Origin: a bacterium M00.F.Ca.ET.205.01.1.1
Lineage (GTDB): Bacteria; Pseudomonadota; Alphaproteobacteria; Rhizobiales; Rhizobiaceae
DNA length: 64,000 nt
Direction of reading: 5' to 3'
Assembly (NCBI GenBank): GCA_004791255.1
Contig: SRUQ01000003.1
Location: forward strand, 768,623 to 832,622
Shown: piece after piece, positions 40,218-50,087 of the stretch
Layout: each line of letters opens with the position of its first letter
Numbering within the stretch: position 1 is the first letter of the stretch
Made by a program: the position numbers and the translations under genes
Notes under the pieces: generated by a model
Told to the model about the DNA's origin: nothing
Seen by the model: the letters and a program-made list of their open reading frames with translations, nothing else
The model's database searches: none

Positions 40218-41423
40218 TTAAGCTCGTTCGGCCAGCAGTTCCTCGCCGCGCTTTTCGCGGATCAGGTTGACGAAGCGGCGGAACAGATAGTGCGAATCCT
40301 GCGGGCCGGGCGAGGCCTCGGGGTGATGCTGGACCGAGAACACCGGACGGCCGGTGAGCGCGATGCCGCAATTCGTGCCGTCGAACAGCGAGACGTGGGT
40401 TTCCTCGACGCCCGACGGCAGCGAGTCGGCGTCGACCGCAAAGCCATGGTTCATCGAGACGATCTCGACCTTGCCCGTCGTGTGATCCTTGACCGGATGG
40501 TTGGCGCCATGGTGGCCCTGATGCATCTTGGCGGTCTTGCCGCCCAGCGCCAGCGCCAGCATCTGATGGCCAAGGCAGATGCCGAACACCGGGATGTCGG
40601 TCTTCAACAGGTCCTGGATGACAGGCACGGCGTAGTCGCCGGTGGCTTCCGGGTCGCCGGGGCCGTTGGAGAGGAAGATGCCGTCCGGCTGCATGGCGAG
40701 GATTTCCTCCGCACCGGTCTTGGCCGGGACGACGGTGACCTTGGCGCCGAGGCCGGCGAGCAGGCGCAATATGTTGCGCTTGACGCCGTAGTCGATGGCC
40801 ACGACGTGCAGGGACGGATCGGCCTGTTCGCCAAAACCTTCGTCCCACACCCATTGCGTTTCGCGCCAGACCGAGGACTGGCCCGACGTGACTTCCTTGG
40901 CGAGGTCGAGGCCGATCAGGCCCGACCATGCGGCGGCGCGCTGCTTCAGGTCGTCGAGGTCGAAGACACCATCCGGCGCGTGCGCGATGACGGCGTTTGG
41001 CATGCCCTTTTCGCGGATCAGCGCGGTGAGCGCGCGGGTGTCGATGCCCGACAGCGCGACGATGCCGCGCTTCTTCAGCCACAGGTCGAGGTGACCGGCG
41101 GCACGGTAGTTGGACGGGTTGGTGACATCGGCCTTGAACACAGCGCCGACGGCGCCGGCCCGCGCTGCGGGGTTCAGATCCTCGATGTCCTCGTCATTGG
41201 TGCCGATGTTGCCGATATGCGGGAAAGTGAAAGTGACGATCTGGCCGGCATAGGACGGGTCGGTGAGGATTTCCTGGTAGCCGGTGAGCGCTGTGTTGAA
41301 GCAGACCTCGGCGACGGCCGAGCCGGTGGCGCCTAGGCCGCGACCTTCGATGACGGTGCCGTCGGCCAGCACCAGAAGGGCAGTCGGCTTTTCGGTAGCC
41401 CAGGCGGGCGGCATCTCGGCCAT
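40218..41423 (-). CDS. carA: Carbamoyl-phosphate synthase, small subunit
   Basis: The 401-residue glutamine amidotransferase supplies ammonia to CarB. The nucleophile is in GICLGHQML, and the catalytic His-Glu pair in HHPEASPGP; the N-terminal small-chain domain begins ALLVLADGTVIEG. It is separated from carB by 16 kb and is divergent from yqeY, an arrangement that recurs in rhizobia. Confidence 0.97.
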   Translation of the reverse strand: MAEMPPAWATEKPTALLVLADGTVIEGRGLGATGSAVAEVCFNTALTGYQEILTDPSYAGQIVTFTFPHIGNIGTNDEDIEDLNPAARAGAVGAVFKADVTNPSNYRAAGHLDLWLKKRGIVALSGIDTRALTALIREKGMPNAVIAHAPDGVFDLDDLKQRAAAWSGLIGLDLAKEVTSGQSSVWRETQWVWDEGFGEQADPSLHVVAIDYGVKRNILRLLAGLGAKVTVVPAKTGAEEILAMQPDGIFLSNGPGDPEATGDYAVPVIQDLLKTDIPVFGICLGHQMLALALGGKTAKMHQGHHGANHPVKDHTTGKVEIVSMNHGFAVDADSLPSGVEETHVSLFDGTNCGIALTGRPVFSVQHHPEASPGPQDSHYLFRRFVNLIREKRGEELLAERA

Positions 41424-41694
41424 GGCGGCACTCCTATCAGGCCACGCGTCTCAACGGCCAATCGGCCATCGGCGCAGCAAATGGCGCGAAGCGGCGAATT
41501 CGCGGCCCCACGCACTCAAGCTTCAGTTCATGCAAGGCCCAGTACATAGGGGAAGGGGGCAGGGCGGTCAATGATCCCGTGAAATGCGGCGCCGAATTAT
41601 TTCCTTGAGGAATATCAGAGGCTTGGCTTTGAATATCAGGGTTTGCGTTGGCCTGCCCCCGGCGCTATTGTCCGCGCCGATCGAAGGAGAGAGC

Positions 41695-42147
41695 ATGATG
41701 CGCGGAAAAATCGCCGAATCCCTGAAGAGCGCGATGAAGGCGCAAGACAAGCACCGGCTGCCGACATTGCGGCTGATCCAGGCCGCCATCCACGACCGCG
41801 ACATCGCCAATCGCGGTTCGGCCAAGGAGCCGGCCAGCGACGAGGAGATACTGCAGATCCTGGCCAAGATGGTGAAGCAGCGCGAGGAATCGGCGAAAGC
41901 CTTCGAAGACGGCAAGCGGCCGGAACTGGCGGCGCAGGAGCGCGGCGAGATGGAGATCATCCGCGATTTCCTGCCGACGCAACTCGACGATGCCGCCATC
42001 ACGGCAGCGGCGCGCCAGGCGATTGCCGCGACGGGTGCCGCGAGCCAGAAGGACATGGGGAAGGTGATCGCCGCGTTGAAGCAGCAATATGCCGGCCAGA
42101 TGGATTTCGGCAAGGCGAGCGGCATCGTCAAGGGCTTGCTGCAGTAG
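41695..42147 (+). CDS. yqeY: GatB/YqeY domain protein
   Basis: This 150-residue cytoplasmic protein belongs to the YqeY family related to the C-terminal tRNA-binding part of GatB. Landmarks are KHRLPTLRLIQAAIHDRDI, GKRPELAAQERGEMEIIRDF, LPTQLDDAAI and GAASQKDMGKVIAALK. GAAGGAGAG precedes two adjacent ATGs (41695 and 41698). In rhizobia it often lies between carA and dnaG; here dnaG is 9 kb further on. Confidence 0.93.
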   Translation: MMRGKIAESLKSAMKAQDKHRLPTLRLIQAAIHDRDIANRGSAKEPASDEEILQILAKMVKQREESAKAFEDGKRPELAAQERGEMEIIRDFLPTQLDDAAITAAARQAIAATGAASQKDMGKVIAALKQQYAGQMDFGKASGIVKGLLQ

Positions 42148-42181
42148 ACGGCGTCGCTACGCTTCAGGGACGAGGCGGACT

Positions 42182-43171
42182 TTACGACCCCTTGCAGATC
42201 GGCAGCGGCTGCGGCGGCGGGGCCGGATGGTCAGCCTTGTACTGAGCAATCATCGGCTCAAGCGTTTTGCGCTGCCAGAATTTCGGCGTGCCGATTTCCT
42301 TCAGGCAGGATGCGTTCCAGTAGGAGCCGGATGCGGAATGGCCGCTCGCCACGGCGGCGATATCGCGCGATTCCGGATAGATGTAGAGCGTCGTCGGATT
42401 GTCCTTGACCATGGCGATGAGCTGCGCGGCATCGGCCGCTGACCAGCTGGTGCAGCCATTGCTGCGGCCGCCGGCATAGTCCACCAGCTTTCCGAACGGC
42501 ACCATGCCGTCATGGTCGGCGTAGGAACTGTTCGGGTTTTTCCTCAGACACATGCCGCGCATGACTTGCGCTGCATGGCCGCCGATCACGCGCTGCCTGG
42601 CATTTGCGGCTTCACCTTCGCCATCGAACTGGATGAAGGTGCGCAGGAAGGCTGTGTCCTGTTTCGCGCCGGTGCGGTAAAAACCCTTGAACGAGGTTTT
42701 CGCCTCGCGAGTCATGTAGGCGCCGCCGGCGGTGAGTTCGGAATCCATCGCATTGCCGAAGTTCTTGGCGCAGCGTCTGCCGTTTGAGAAATCGACCGTG
42801 CCTTTGAGATTGCGGCCGCCGCCATGGCCCGACGAGATCGCCCGGAACGACTGGCTCGCTTCGCAGACGACATAGTAGCGGCGCCCAAGCATGCCATTGC
42901 CGAGATCGCCGGGACGGGTGGCATCCATGGCGAAGTAACAGGAGTTCTTGACGGCGCCTTGCGCCACCTTCTTCAGGTAAAGCGCGCGCGCTCGCTCCAG
43001 CACCACTTGCGAAATCTGGCCGTCGCCGTCGCCGACATGGGCCTGCAGCCAGGCCGGAACGGCCGAGGGCGCGGCAAAGGAGCGGACCGACGCCGTCAAG
43101 GCGATGATGATAAGCAAGCCGAAGACCCCGATGACCCCCAGCGGAACAGTTCTCAACCGCACCGGACCCAT
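42182..43171 (-). CDS. Murein L,D-transpeptidase catalytic-domain family protein (YkuD_2)
   Basis: The 329-residue secreted protein has an N-terminal signal or anchor helix (LGVIGVFGLLIIIALTASV) and the YkuD_2 domain. The Cys active site is GRSNGCTSWSAAD, and SGHGGGRNLKG and RVIGGHAAQVMRG are the other conserved segments. It probably forms or remodels 3-3 peptidoglycan cross-links, or attaches proteins to the wall. Several extra Cys suggest disulphides. Confidence 0.85.
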   Translation of the reverse strand: MGPVRLRTVPLGVIGVFGLLIIIALTASVRSFAAPSAVPAWLQAHVGDGDGQISQVVLERARALYLKKVAQGAVKNSCYFAMDATRPGDLGNGMLGRRYYVVCEASQSFRAISSGHGGGRNLKGTVDFSNGRRCAKNFGNAMDSELTAGGAYMTREAKTSFKGFYRTGAKQDTAFLRTFIQFDGEGEAANARQRVIGGHAAQVMRGMCLRKNPNSSYADHDGMVPFGKLVDYAGGRSNGCTSWSAADAAQLIAMVKDNPTTLYIYPESRDIAAVASGHSASGSYWNASCLKEIGTPKFWQRKTLEPMIAQYKADHPAPPPQPLPICKGS

Positions 43172-43375
43172 TCTCCCTGTCGACCGTTTGTATTCCCCTG
43201 GGGTGAATCACCCGCGAACGATCATAAAATGCCTCGCGCGATCAGGCGACACACATCTTGTTTAGCGCGCCGGCAAGTATGCTTGAAGAGCCAACTGCGG
43301 CGCGCAGGCGCTGTTGGAGCGCCATACTGGCTCAAGGCTTGCGGCGGCCTGCTTCGCCTGCCAGAGACATTGTTC

Positions 43376-43933
43376 ATGATCCAGATCGTCAAGCCAGCCC
43401 TCGAACACCTGCCGTCCTACAAGGCAGCGCTCGAGCGCGGCTGGTCGCCGGACAATGTGCGGCTGCTCGACGCGACGCGTGAGCAGCTTGCGGAAATAGA
43501 GCGCGATCCGGTCGCCTTCCTGGCCGGGCTTGACGATCCCGAGGCAAAGGGACCGCCGATCAACTTGCCCGATGGCACCAGCGTGCCGCGCCTGCCGGGG
43601 TTCCGCCGCTGGATCTGGGACGGCGAGGCATCGGGTTCGATCGGGTTTCGCTGGCAGCAGGGAACGGCTGAGCTGCCGTCGCATGTGCTTGGCCATATCG
43701 GCTACGCCGTGGTGCCGTGGAAGCGGCGGCGCGGCTACGCCACCGAAGCCTTGCGGCTGATGCTGGACGAGGCGAGGGCGGTCGGCCTTGCCTATGTCGA
43801 GATGACTGCCGATCCGGGCAATCCGGCCTCGCACAAGGTGATCCTGGCCAATGGCGGCAAGCTGGTCGAACGCTTCTTCAAAGATGCCGCCTATGGCGGG
43901 GTGGAAAGCCTTCGGTTCCGGATCGAGCTTTAG
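43376..43933 (+). CDS. GNAT-family N-acetyltransferase
   Basis: This 185-residue protein has GHIGYAVVPWKRRRGYATEAL, which holds the acetyl-CoA pyrophosphate loop R-R-x-G-x-A, and VEMTADPGNPASHKVILANG. It is similar to YjdJ/RimJ-like predicted acetyltransferases. Substrate unknown. Its stop overlaps the stop of the convergent MerR gene by 3 bp. Confidence 0.88.
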   Translation: MIQIVKPALEHLPSYKAALERGWSPDNVRLLDATREQLAEIERDPVAFLAGLDDPEAKGPPINLPDGTSVPRLPGFRRWIWDGEASGSIGFRWQQGTAELPSHVLGHIGYAVVPWKRRRGYATEALRLMLDEARAVGLAYVEMTADPGNPASHKVILANGGKLVERFFKDAAYGGVESLRFRIEL

Positions 43934-44361
43934 TACCCGCAGATTTCACCATGCTCGTCGGCGCACAGAGCGTGGTCCGACAGGGCGCGGATGACGTAGC
44001 AGTCGCCGACCGTCTTGCCGTCGCAGCAGGAGGCGATGCGCTCCAGCTCGGTTTCCAGCCGCTTCAATTGGGCGATTTTTTCGCGCACGGAGATCAGCTG
44101 CTCCTCGGCGATCTTGTCGGCATGGCCACAGGGCTGCTCGGGGTGACTGCTCAACTCGATCAGCGCCCTGATATCCTCGACCGCAAAGCCGAGGTCGCGG
44201 GCGTGGCGGATGAAGGCCAGCCTCTCCAGCTCCTGCCGGGAGTAACGGCGCTGGTTGCCTTCCGAGCGCTCTGGCGCGGAAACCAGGCCCATCTGCTCGT
44301 AGTAGCGGATGGTCGGCACCTTGACCCCGGTGCGGCGGGAGAGGTCACCGATCGAAAACAT
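43930..44361 (-). CDS. MerR-family metal-responsive regulator (ZntR/CadR-like)
   Basis: The 143-residue protein has the MerR HTH (MFSIGDLSRRTGVKVPTIRY) and a long coiled-coil. The metal-binding Cys are in QPCGHAD, ASCCDGKTVGDCYV and HALCADEHGEICGY, a pattern like ZntR/CadR/PbrR. It should activate the divergent P-type ATPase gene on Zn/Cd/Pb excess by twisting the promoter at 44373-44403. Metal specificity cannot be settled by eye. Confidence 0.92.
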   Translation of the reverse strand: MFSIGDLSRRTGVKVPTIRYYEQMGLVSAPERSEGNQRRYSRQELERLAFIRHARDLGFAVEDIRALIELSSHPEQPCGHADKIAEEQLISVREKIAQLKRLETELERIASCCDGKTVGDCYVIRALSDHALCADEHGEICGY

Positions 44362-44372
44362 GATTTTGCCTC

Positions 44373-44403
44373 TTGAAGCTCTAGTGACTAGAGGAATTAC
44401 AGT
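44373..44403 (+). promoter_or_regulatory. MerR-type promoter and operator of the metal ATPase gene
   Basis: TTGAAG (-35, 44373-44378) and TACAGT (-10, 44398-44403) are separated by an overlong 19-bp spacer. The spacer holds the perfect dyad CTCTAGTGACTAGAG (44379-44393). This geometry is diagnostic of MerR-activated metal efflux promoters. Confidence 0.88.
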
Positions 44404-44469
44404 GTCTGACATCAGGATTCAAGACCCATGCGGCGGCACGCCGCGCGGGCGGCAAAAGCAGGTGATGTG

Positions 44470-46773
44470 ATGACGATTCCAGGCGGCCAGGCAGGCGGCA
44501 AGCAGACACGGTTCAAGATCAGCGGCATGGACTGCGCCTCCTGTGCGGCCAAGATCGACACGGCCGTACGTCGCCTCGACGGCGTCGCCGATGTCTCGGT
44601 TTCGGTGACCGGCGCCAGCATGACCGTCAGCCATGGCGGTCCGCTCGACGACGGCAAGGTGCTGAAGCAGGTGGCGCGGCTGGGCTACGGCATCGCCAAG
44701 GCGCAAGCCGGAAAGAATGAACGCCCGTCGGCGGGAACCAAGGCACATGACCACGCTGGCCATGATCACGAAGGGCATGACCACACGGGGCATGACCATG
44801 AAGTCCACGACCATCAGGGCCATGATCATGAAGGTCACGATCACAGGGGCGGCGAACGAGTAGCCAGTGGGGCTGTGGGTTCGTCCCATCTCCACATCGA
44901 TGCCGGGCCGGGGCAGCCCTTGTGGCGCAGCCGCCGTGCGATGCTGACGCTGGCATGCGCCGCCGCCCTTCTTGCCGCTTACGGCATCGGCCATCTTTTC
45001 CCCGTCGCCGAACGCTGGGTTTTCCTGGCGGCTCTGCTGGTCGGGCTGGTGCCGATCGCGCGGCGCGCGCTGATGGCGGCCCTGGCCGGGACGCCGTTCT
45101 CGATCGAGACGCTGATGACCATCGCGGCGACAGGCGCCGTGATGATCAACGCCACGGAGGAAGCCGCAGCCGTTGTGGTCCTGTTCCTGATCGGTGAGCT
45201 GCTGGAAGGTGTCGCCGCCGGTCGCGCGCGGGCCAGCATCCAGGGCCTTGCCGACCTCGTGCCGAAGACGGCGCTGGTCGAGCGGGCGGGCGTTACATCG
45301 GAGGTTGCCGCCGACCAGCTTGCCGTCGGCGACATCATCCTGGTGCGGCCCGGTGATCGCATCCCGGCCGACGGCGAGATCGTCGAAGGGTCTGGTGATA
45401 TCGACGAGGCGCCAGTAACCGGCGAAAGCACCCCGAAGCGCAAGGGCGTCGGCGAGGCGGTCTTCGCCGGCACGATCAACATCGACGGCGTGCTGAAGGC
45501 CAGGGTGACGGCCACGGCTGCCGACAACACCATCGCCCGCGTCGTGCGGCTGGTGGAGGAAGCGCAGGAAGCCAAGGCGCCGACGGAGCGCTTCATCGAC
45601 CGCTTCTCGCGCACCTATACGCCTGGCGTGCTGGTGGTCGGCGCGCTGGTGGCGCTGCTGCCGCCGCTTGTCGCCGGCAGCGACTGGAACGAATGGATCT
45701 ACAAGGGCCTGGCGATCCTTTTGATCGGCTGCCCCTGCGCGCTGGTCATCTCGACGCCCGCCGCGATCGCCGCAGGCCTGGCGGCCGGCGCGCGGCGTGG
45801 ACTGCTGATGAAGGGTGGCGCGGTGCTGGAGGGCTTTCGCCGGATCACCGCGGTCGCCTTCGACAAGACCGGGACGCTGACCCTGGGCAAGCCTGACGTC
45901 ACCGATGTGCTGGCCTTCGGCGGCGACGAACGTAGCGTGCTGGCGCTGGCGGCGGCGCTGGAGCAGGGCTCCAGCCATCCGCTGGCGGTGGCGATCCTGG
46001 ACAAGGCCAGGGTCGACAAGGTGCCGGTGCCGCCGGTGCTGTCGGCGAAGGCTATTTCGGGCAAGGGCGTCGAGGGCAGCGTCGGTGGCGTCAAGGTCTT
46101 CCTCGGCTCCGGCCAGGCGGCGGCGGAGCGGGCGCCGCTCGACGAGGCGCAGTCGCTCGCCATCGAGAGCCTTAACGGCCAGGGCAAGACCGTGTCGGTG
46201 CTGGTGGCCGATGGCGCGATAGCAGGCCTGATCGCCATGCGCGACGAGCCGCGCCCGGACGCTGCCGCCGGCATCGCGGCGCTGAAGGGCGAGGGCATCC
46301 GCGCGGTGATGCTGACCGGCGACAACCGCCGCGCGGCCACGGCAATCGCCGCGTCGCTCGGCATCGAGGCGCGGGCGGAACTCATGCCTCAGGACAAACA
46401 GCGCATCGTCGGCGAATTGCAGCGCGGCGGGCTGACAGTGGCCAAGGTCGGCGACGGCATCAACGACGCGCCGGCGCTGGCCGCCGCCGATATCGGCATC
46501 GCCATGGGCAGCGGCACCGACGTGGCGTTGGAAACGGCGGATGCGGCGATCCTGCATAGCCGTGTCACCGACGTCGCGCGCATGGTGCGGCTGTCGCGCG
46601 CCGTCATGGCCAATATCGGCCAGAACATAACGGTGGCGCTCGGGCTGAAGGCGGTGTTCCTGGTCACCACCATTGCTGGTGTCACCGGTTTATGGCCGGC
46701 GATCCTGGCCGACACCGGCGCCACCGTGCTGGTCACCGCCAACGCCATGCGGCTCTTGCGCTGGCGCGGGTGA
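44470..46773 (+). CDS. zntA: Heavy-metal translocating P-type ATPase (ZntA/CadA-like)
   Basis: The 767-residue pump exports Zn2+/Cd2+/Pb2+ from the cytoplasm. It has an N-terminal HMA domain with GMDCASC. A His-rich stretch of about 35 residues built from HDH repeats (for example HAGHDHEGHDHTGHDHE) follows. Then come membrane helices, the CPC motif in LLIGCPCALVIS, the phosphorylation site DKTGTLTLG, and GDGINDAPALAAADIGIAMG. The His stretch is a likely metal buffer. Several upstream starts are possible; 44470 is preferred for its AGGTGAT context. It is controlled by the divergent MerR regulator. Confidence 0.95.
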   Translation: MTIPGGQAGGKQTRFKISGMDCASCAAKIDTAVRRLDGVADVSVSVTGASMTVSHGGPLDDGKVLKQVARLGYGIAKAQAGKNERPSAGTKAHDHAGHDHEGHDHTGHDHEVHDHQGHDHEGHDHRGGERVASGAVGSSHLHIDAGPGQPLWRSRRAMLTLACAAALLAAYGIGHLFPVAERWVFLAALLVGLVPIARRALMAALAGTPFSIETLMTIAATGAVMINATEEAAAVVVLFLIGELLEGVAAGRARASIQGLADLVPKTALVERAGVTSEVAADQLAVGDIILVRPGDRIPADGEIVEGSGDIDEAPVTGESTPKRKGVGEAVFAGTINIDGVLKARVTATAADNTIARVVRLVEEAQEAKAPTERFIDRFSRTYTPGVLVVGALVALLPPLVAGSDWNEWIYKGLAILLIGCPCALVISTPAAIAAGLAAGARRGLLMKGGAVLEGFRRITAVAFDKTGTLTLGKPDVTDVLAFGGDERSVLALAAALEQGSSHPLAVAILDKARVDKVPVPPVLSAKAISGKGVEGSVGGVKVFLGSGQAAAERAPLDEAQSLAIESLNGQGKTVSVLVADGAIAGLIAMRDEPRPDAAAGIAALKGEGIRAVMLTGDNRRAATAIAASLGIEARAELMPQDKQRIVGELQRGGLTVAKVGDGINDAPALAAADIGIAMGSGTDVALETADAAILHSRVTDVARMVRLSRAVMANIGQNITVALGLKAVFLVTTIAGVTGLWPAILADTGATVLVTANAMRLLRWRG

Positions 46774-46789
46774 GGATGGCCGGCGCGCG

Positions 46790-47974
46790 CTACTCGGCGG
46801 GAGCGGTCAGAGGTGGCGTGGCGTTGCTGCGCGCTTCCCAGATGTTGGAAACGACGGCCACGATGACGGCCACCAGCATCGCAAAGACGCCGAGCAGCGG
46901 CAGGCTGCGATAGCCATAGCCGGCATTGAGCATGGCGGCGCCAAGCGAGGCGGCGAGCGCGATGCCGACATTGAAGCCGGATGGGATCAGCGACGAGGCG
47001 AGGTTGGAGGCATCCGCCGTCCAGGCCAGGATGCGGGTCTGGATCGGCGTACCGATGGCGAAGTTGAGCCCGCCCCAGATGACGATCGCCACGACCATCG
47101 GCACGGGGTAGGGGCTGACGGCGTAGATGACGGCCAGCGTCACCGCCTGCAGGCCAAGCATGGTGATCAGCGACGGCATCAGTTTCCAGTCCGACAGCTT
47201 GCCGCCAAGGAAGACGCCCAGCGTGGCGCCGACGCCGTTGAGCAACAGCACCCAGGGCACCAGGTTCTCGTCGAGGCCGGTGATCTCCAGCAAGGTCGGG
47301 GTGATGTAGGTGAACAGGCCGAACTGGCCGATCATCAGCATCAGCATCAGGATCAGCGAGGTCCAGACCTGTTGGCGCCCCAGCACGCGCACTTCGCGGG
47401 CAAGGCCGGCGGGCTTGGCCTGATATCCGGTGGTGCGCGGTAGAAGGGCTGCCATGGCAAGGGTTGCCGCCACGCCCAGCGCGCACATCACCCAGAAGGT
47501 GGCGCGCCAGCCCCAGATGTTGCCGATGGCGGTGCCGGCCGGCACGCCGATGACGTTGGAGACGGTGAGGCCCGACAGGATGACGGCGACCGCCATGCCG
47601 CGCTTGTCCTCGGGCACTAGGCCGACCGCGACCACCATGGCGACGCCGAAATAGGCGCCGTGCGCCACCGCGACTGCGATGCGCAGCAACAGCATCGAGG
47701 TGAAGTCCGGCGCCAGCGCGCAGGCCGCCTGGCCGATGGTGAAGGCAATTGCGAGGCCGATGAGCAACGTCTTGCGCGGCAAGCTCTTGGTGGCGAGCGC
47801 CAGCAGCGGACCGCCCATGGCGATGCCGCAGGCATAGCCGGAGACCAGATAGCCGGCGGAAGGAACTGAAACGCCAAGCCCTTGCGCCACCTGCGGCAGC
47901 ACGCCGGCGATGACGAATTCGGTGGTGCCGAAAGCGAAAGCGGCGATGAACAGGGCAATGAGCGGAAGCGACAT
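46790..47974 (-). CDS. MFS transporter (AraJ/PbuE-like)
   Basis: This 394-residue 12-helix exporter begins MSLPLIALFIAAFAFGTTEF. Conserved segments are LPQVAQGLGVSVPSAGYLVS, GVPAGTAIGNIWGWRATFWV (motif C-like), and GGKLSDWKLMPSLI in loop 8-9. Such proteins export sugars, purines or drugs. It is convergent with zntA 16 bp away. No regulator adjoins it. Confidence 0.9.
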   Translation of the reverse strand: MSLPLIALFIAAFAFGTTEFVIAGVLPQVAQGLGVSVPSAGYLVSGYACGIAMGGPLLALATKSLPRKTLLIGLAIAFTIGQAACALAPDFTSMLLLRIAVAVAHGAYFGVAMVVAVGLVPEDKRGMAVAVILSGLTVSNVIGVPAGTAIGNIWGWRATFWVMCALGVAATLAMAALLPRTTGYQAKPAGLAREVRVLGRQQVWTSLILMLMLMIGQFGLFTYITPTLLEITGLDENLVPWVLLLNGVGATLGVFLGGKLSDWKLMPSLITMLGLQAVTLAVIYAVSPYPVPMVVAIVIWGGLNFAIGTPIQTRILAWTADASNLASSLIPSGFNVGIALAASLGAAMLNAGYGYRSLPLLGVFAMLVAVIVAVVSNIWEARSNATPPLTAPAE

Positions 47975-48087
47975 GAAAAGAACCCCCGAAATGCAGGGCT
48001 CAAACCATGGATAGGCCTGGCAGGCAATCCAGAAATTGTCACAGGCGCTTTAGGTTTTCTTGACCGGGCCCTTTTGAAGCGAACCCG

Positions 48088-48297
48088 TCAGCTTAGCGTC
48101 TTGCGCCCGTAGGGAATCTTCAGCCACGCCCGCTCATGAAAATAGTAGAGCAGCGACTTGGTGAAGACCTCGGTCACGCCGATGGCGGCGGCAAGCTTGA
48201 TGCTGCCGGTCACGACAAGTGAAATGATCATCGTATCGATGGTGCCGGTCACGCGCCAGGAGAGTGCCTTGGCGAAACTGCGCGAATGAGTGTCCAT
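48088..48297 (-). CDS. DUF2061 small membrane protein
   Basis: The 69-residue protein has the DUF2061 pattern: KALSWRVTGTIDTMIISLVV, then VTEVFTKSLLYYFHERAWLK. It has two short hydrophobic segments and is likely inner-membrane. GGGAGG precedes the ATG at 48297. In other bacteria it is often near cysteine/sulfate genes, but not here. Function unknown. Confidence 0.88.
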   Translation of the reverse strand: MDTHSRSFAKALSWRVTGTIDTMIISLVVTGSIKLAAAIGVTEVFTKSLLYYFHERAWLKIPYGRKTLS

Positions 48298-48422
48298 CGA
48301 TTTTCCTCCCGGTGGCATCCGATGCTTAGCCGACGGGTGGCGGGATGAGCAAAGACTAATTTTCGTGTGGGATGACGGAAGCGTGTTCCCGATCGATGTC
48401 GATGCGGCAAATCCCTGCTGCC

Positions 48423-50087
48423 TCAGCTAGCCTTGAGCCGCGACCCACCGAGCAGGCCGCGTTCTTCCAGGACCGGATAGGCCATCGAGGCCAGAAGCGA
48501 GTTGATCTGCTTCAGGTCGCGGATGGTGTCGAGGTGGATGGAGCTGGTTTCGATGCTTCTTGCGGTGCCATCGCGCAGCCGGATGAAATGGCTGGCGCTG
48601 GCTTCCTTCTCGCGGTCGCGCAGCTGGTCCTTTTCCAGCACCAGCTGGCGGGCGGTTTCGGGGTCGCGCGACACTAGCACGTTGAAGGCAAGCCTTGCAT
48701 TGGCCAGCACCGAGGCGTGGAAGGCGCAGAGTTCGCGCCAGCCCTCGGGCGTGAACTCCAGGCCGTGTTCGAGCTTTTTCTTCACATGCACCAGCATGTT
48801 GCGCACGATGATGTCGCCGACCTGCTCCAGCTTGACGCAGGCGCCGATCAGTTCCTGGCAACGCAGCGCCTCGTCTTCGTTCAGCGGGTTCTTGGTGACC
48901 TTGGCGAGATAGAGTTTTATGGCCGCATGCTTGCGGTCGACCCGGTCGTCGAGTGCCGCCAGCGCCTTGATCTTGTCGGAGTCGGCGCTCTCATAGAGCT
49001 CGATGATGCGCTTCAGCATGATCTCGACCGTCTCGCACACCCGCACCACCTCGCGCGTGGCATTGGCCAATGCCTGGCTCGGCACGTCGAGCGCGCTTTC
49101 GTTAAGCGCCGACAGTTCGACGACGTCGAGCGTGGCGGCGGGCACGGGCTTGGTGCCCAGCGCCACGATCTTTTCCGAGGCGCGGTAGACGAAGCCGGCC
49201 AGCGGCAGGCCGGCGAGCAGGATGATCACGTTGAACAGGATGTGGGCGTTGACGATCTGGTCCGCCGCCGTCGTGCCGAGGAAGGCGACATGCGGCCTGA
49301 CGATCATGAACAGGATCAGCATCACCAGCGAGCCGAGGCCGCGCATCAACAGATTGCCGATCGGCACGACGCGCACCGCCGGCCCGGCCGAGCGGGTCAA
49401 CATCGGCGCGATGATCGAGGAGCCGAGATTGACGCCGAGGATGAGGACGACGCCGAGTTCCGGACTGATCAGGCCGCGGCCGGCCAGCGTCGCCATCAAC
49501 AGCACCGCCGCGATGCTCGACTGGAACAGCCAGGTGATCAGCGCCGCCAGGAGGTAGGCGGTGATCGAATCGGTGGAGAAGTAGTTGATGATGACCGGCA
49601 TCAGCTGGCTGTTGCGCAGCGGTTCCGAGGCCTGGCCGATCATCTCCAGCGACAGGATCAACAGGCCGATGCCGACCAGGATACGGCCGGTCTGGCGCCA
49701 GTCGCGCCTTTCGGTGGCCATGAACATCACCGTGCCGGTGATCAGACAGAGCGGCACCAGAAGAGTGAGATCGAAGGTCAGCAGCTTGACCACCAGGGCC
49801 GAGCCGATCTCGGCGCCACGCACGGCCAATTGCCCGGCGGCGCCCGAGACGATGCCGGAGCCGGCGAAGGAGCCGACCAGCAGCGTCACGGCAGTGGAGC
49901 TTTGCAGGGCGATGGCCAGGCCGGTACCGGCCAGCACCGCCATGATCGGGTTGCGCATGGTGGCGCGCAGGCGATGGCGCAGCACATCGCCATAGGCGCG
50001 CTCGACGCCGGTCTTGACCATGCGGGTGGCAAACAGCATCAGCGCCACGGCGCCGGCCAGGTGCAGGAGGACGACGGAGCCGCTCAT
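48423..50087 (-). CDS. Na/Pi cotransporter family protein
   Basis: This 554-residue membrane protein has two Na/Pi cotransporter repeats with the QSS signatures in ALQSSTAVTLLVGSF and WLFQSSIAAVLLMATLAG. A C-terminal PhoU-like helical domain (about residues 345-554) contains NATREVVRVCETVEIMLKR. It is the YjbB/NptA type, for phosphate movement. The start at 50087 is chosen as it yields MSGSVVLLHLAGAVALMLF; a frame to 50114 is less likely. Confidence 0.9.
   Translation of the reverse strand: MSGSVVLLHLAGAVALMLFATRMVKTGVERAYGDVLRHRLRATMRNPIMAVLAGTGLAIALQSSTAVTLLVGSFAGSGIVSGAAGQLAVRGAEIGSALVVKLLTFDLTLLVPLCLITGTVMFMATERRDWRQTGRILVGIGLLILSLEMIGQASEPLRNSQLMPVIINYFSTDSITAYLLAALITWLFQSSIAAVLLMATLAGRGLISPELGVVLILGVNLGSSIIAPMLTRSAGPAVRVVPIGNLLMRGLGSLVMLILFMIVRPHVAFLGTTAADQIVNAHILFNVIILLAGLPLAGFVYRASEKIVALGTKPVPAATLDVVELSALNESALDVPSQALANATREVVRVCETVEIMLKRIIELYESADSDKIKALAALDDRVDRKHAAIKLYLAKVTKNPLNEDEALRCQELIGACVKLEQVGDIIVRNMLVHVKKKLEHGLEFTPEGWRELCAFHASVLANARLAFNVLVSRDPETARQLVLEKDQLRDREKEASASHFIRLRDGTARSIETSSIHLDTIRDLKQINSLLASMAYPVLEERGLLGGSRLKAS

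Noticed and set aside
44419..46557. Long leftward frame opposite the metal ATPase gene
   Set aside because: Low-complexity His/Arg/Gly/Asp composition and complete overlap with zntA motifs mark it as a shadow.
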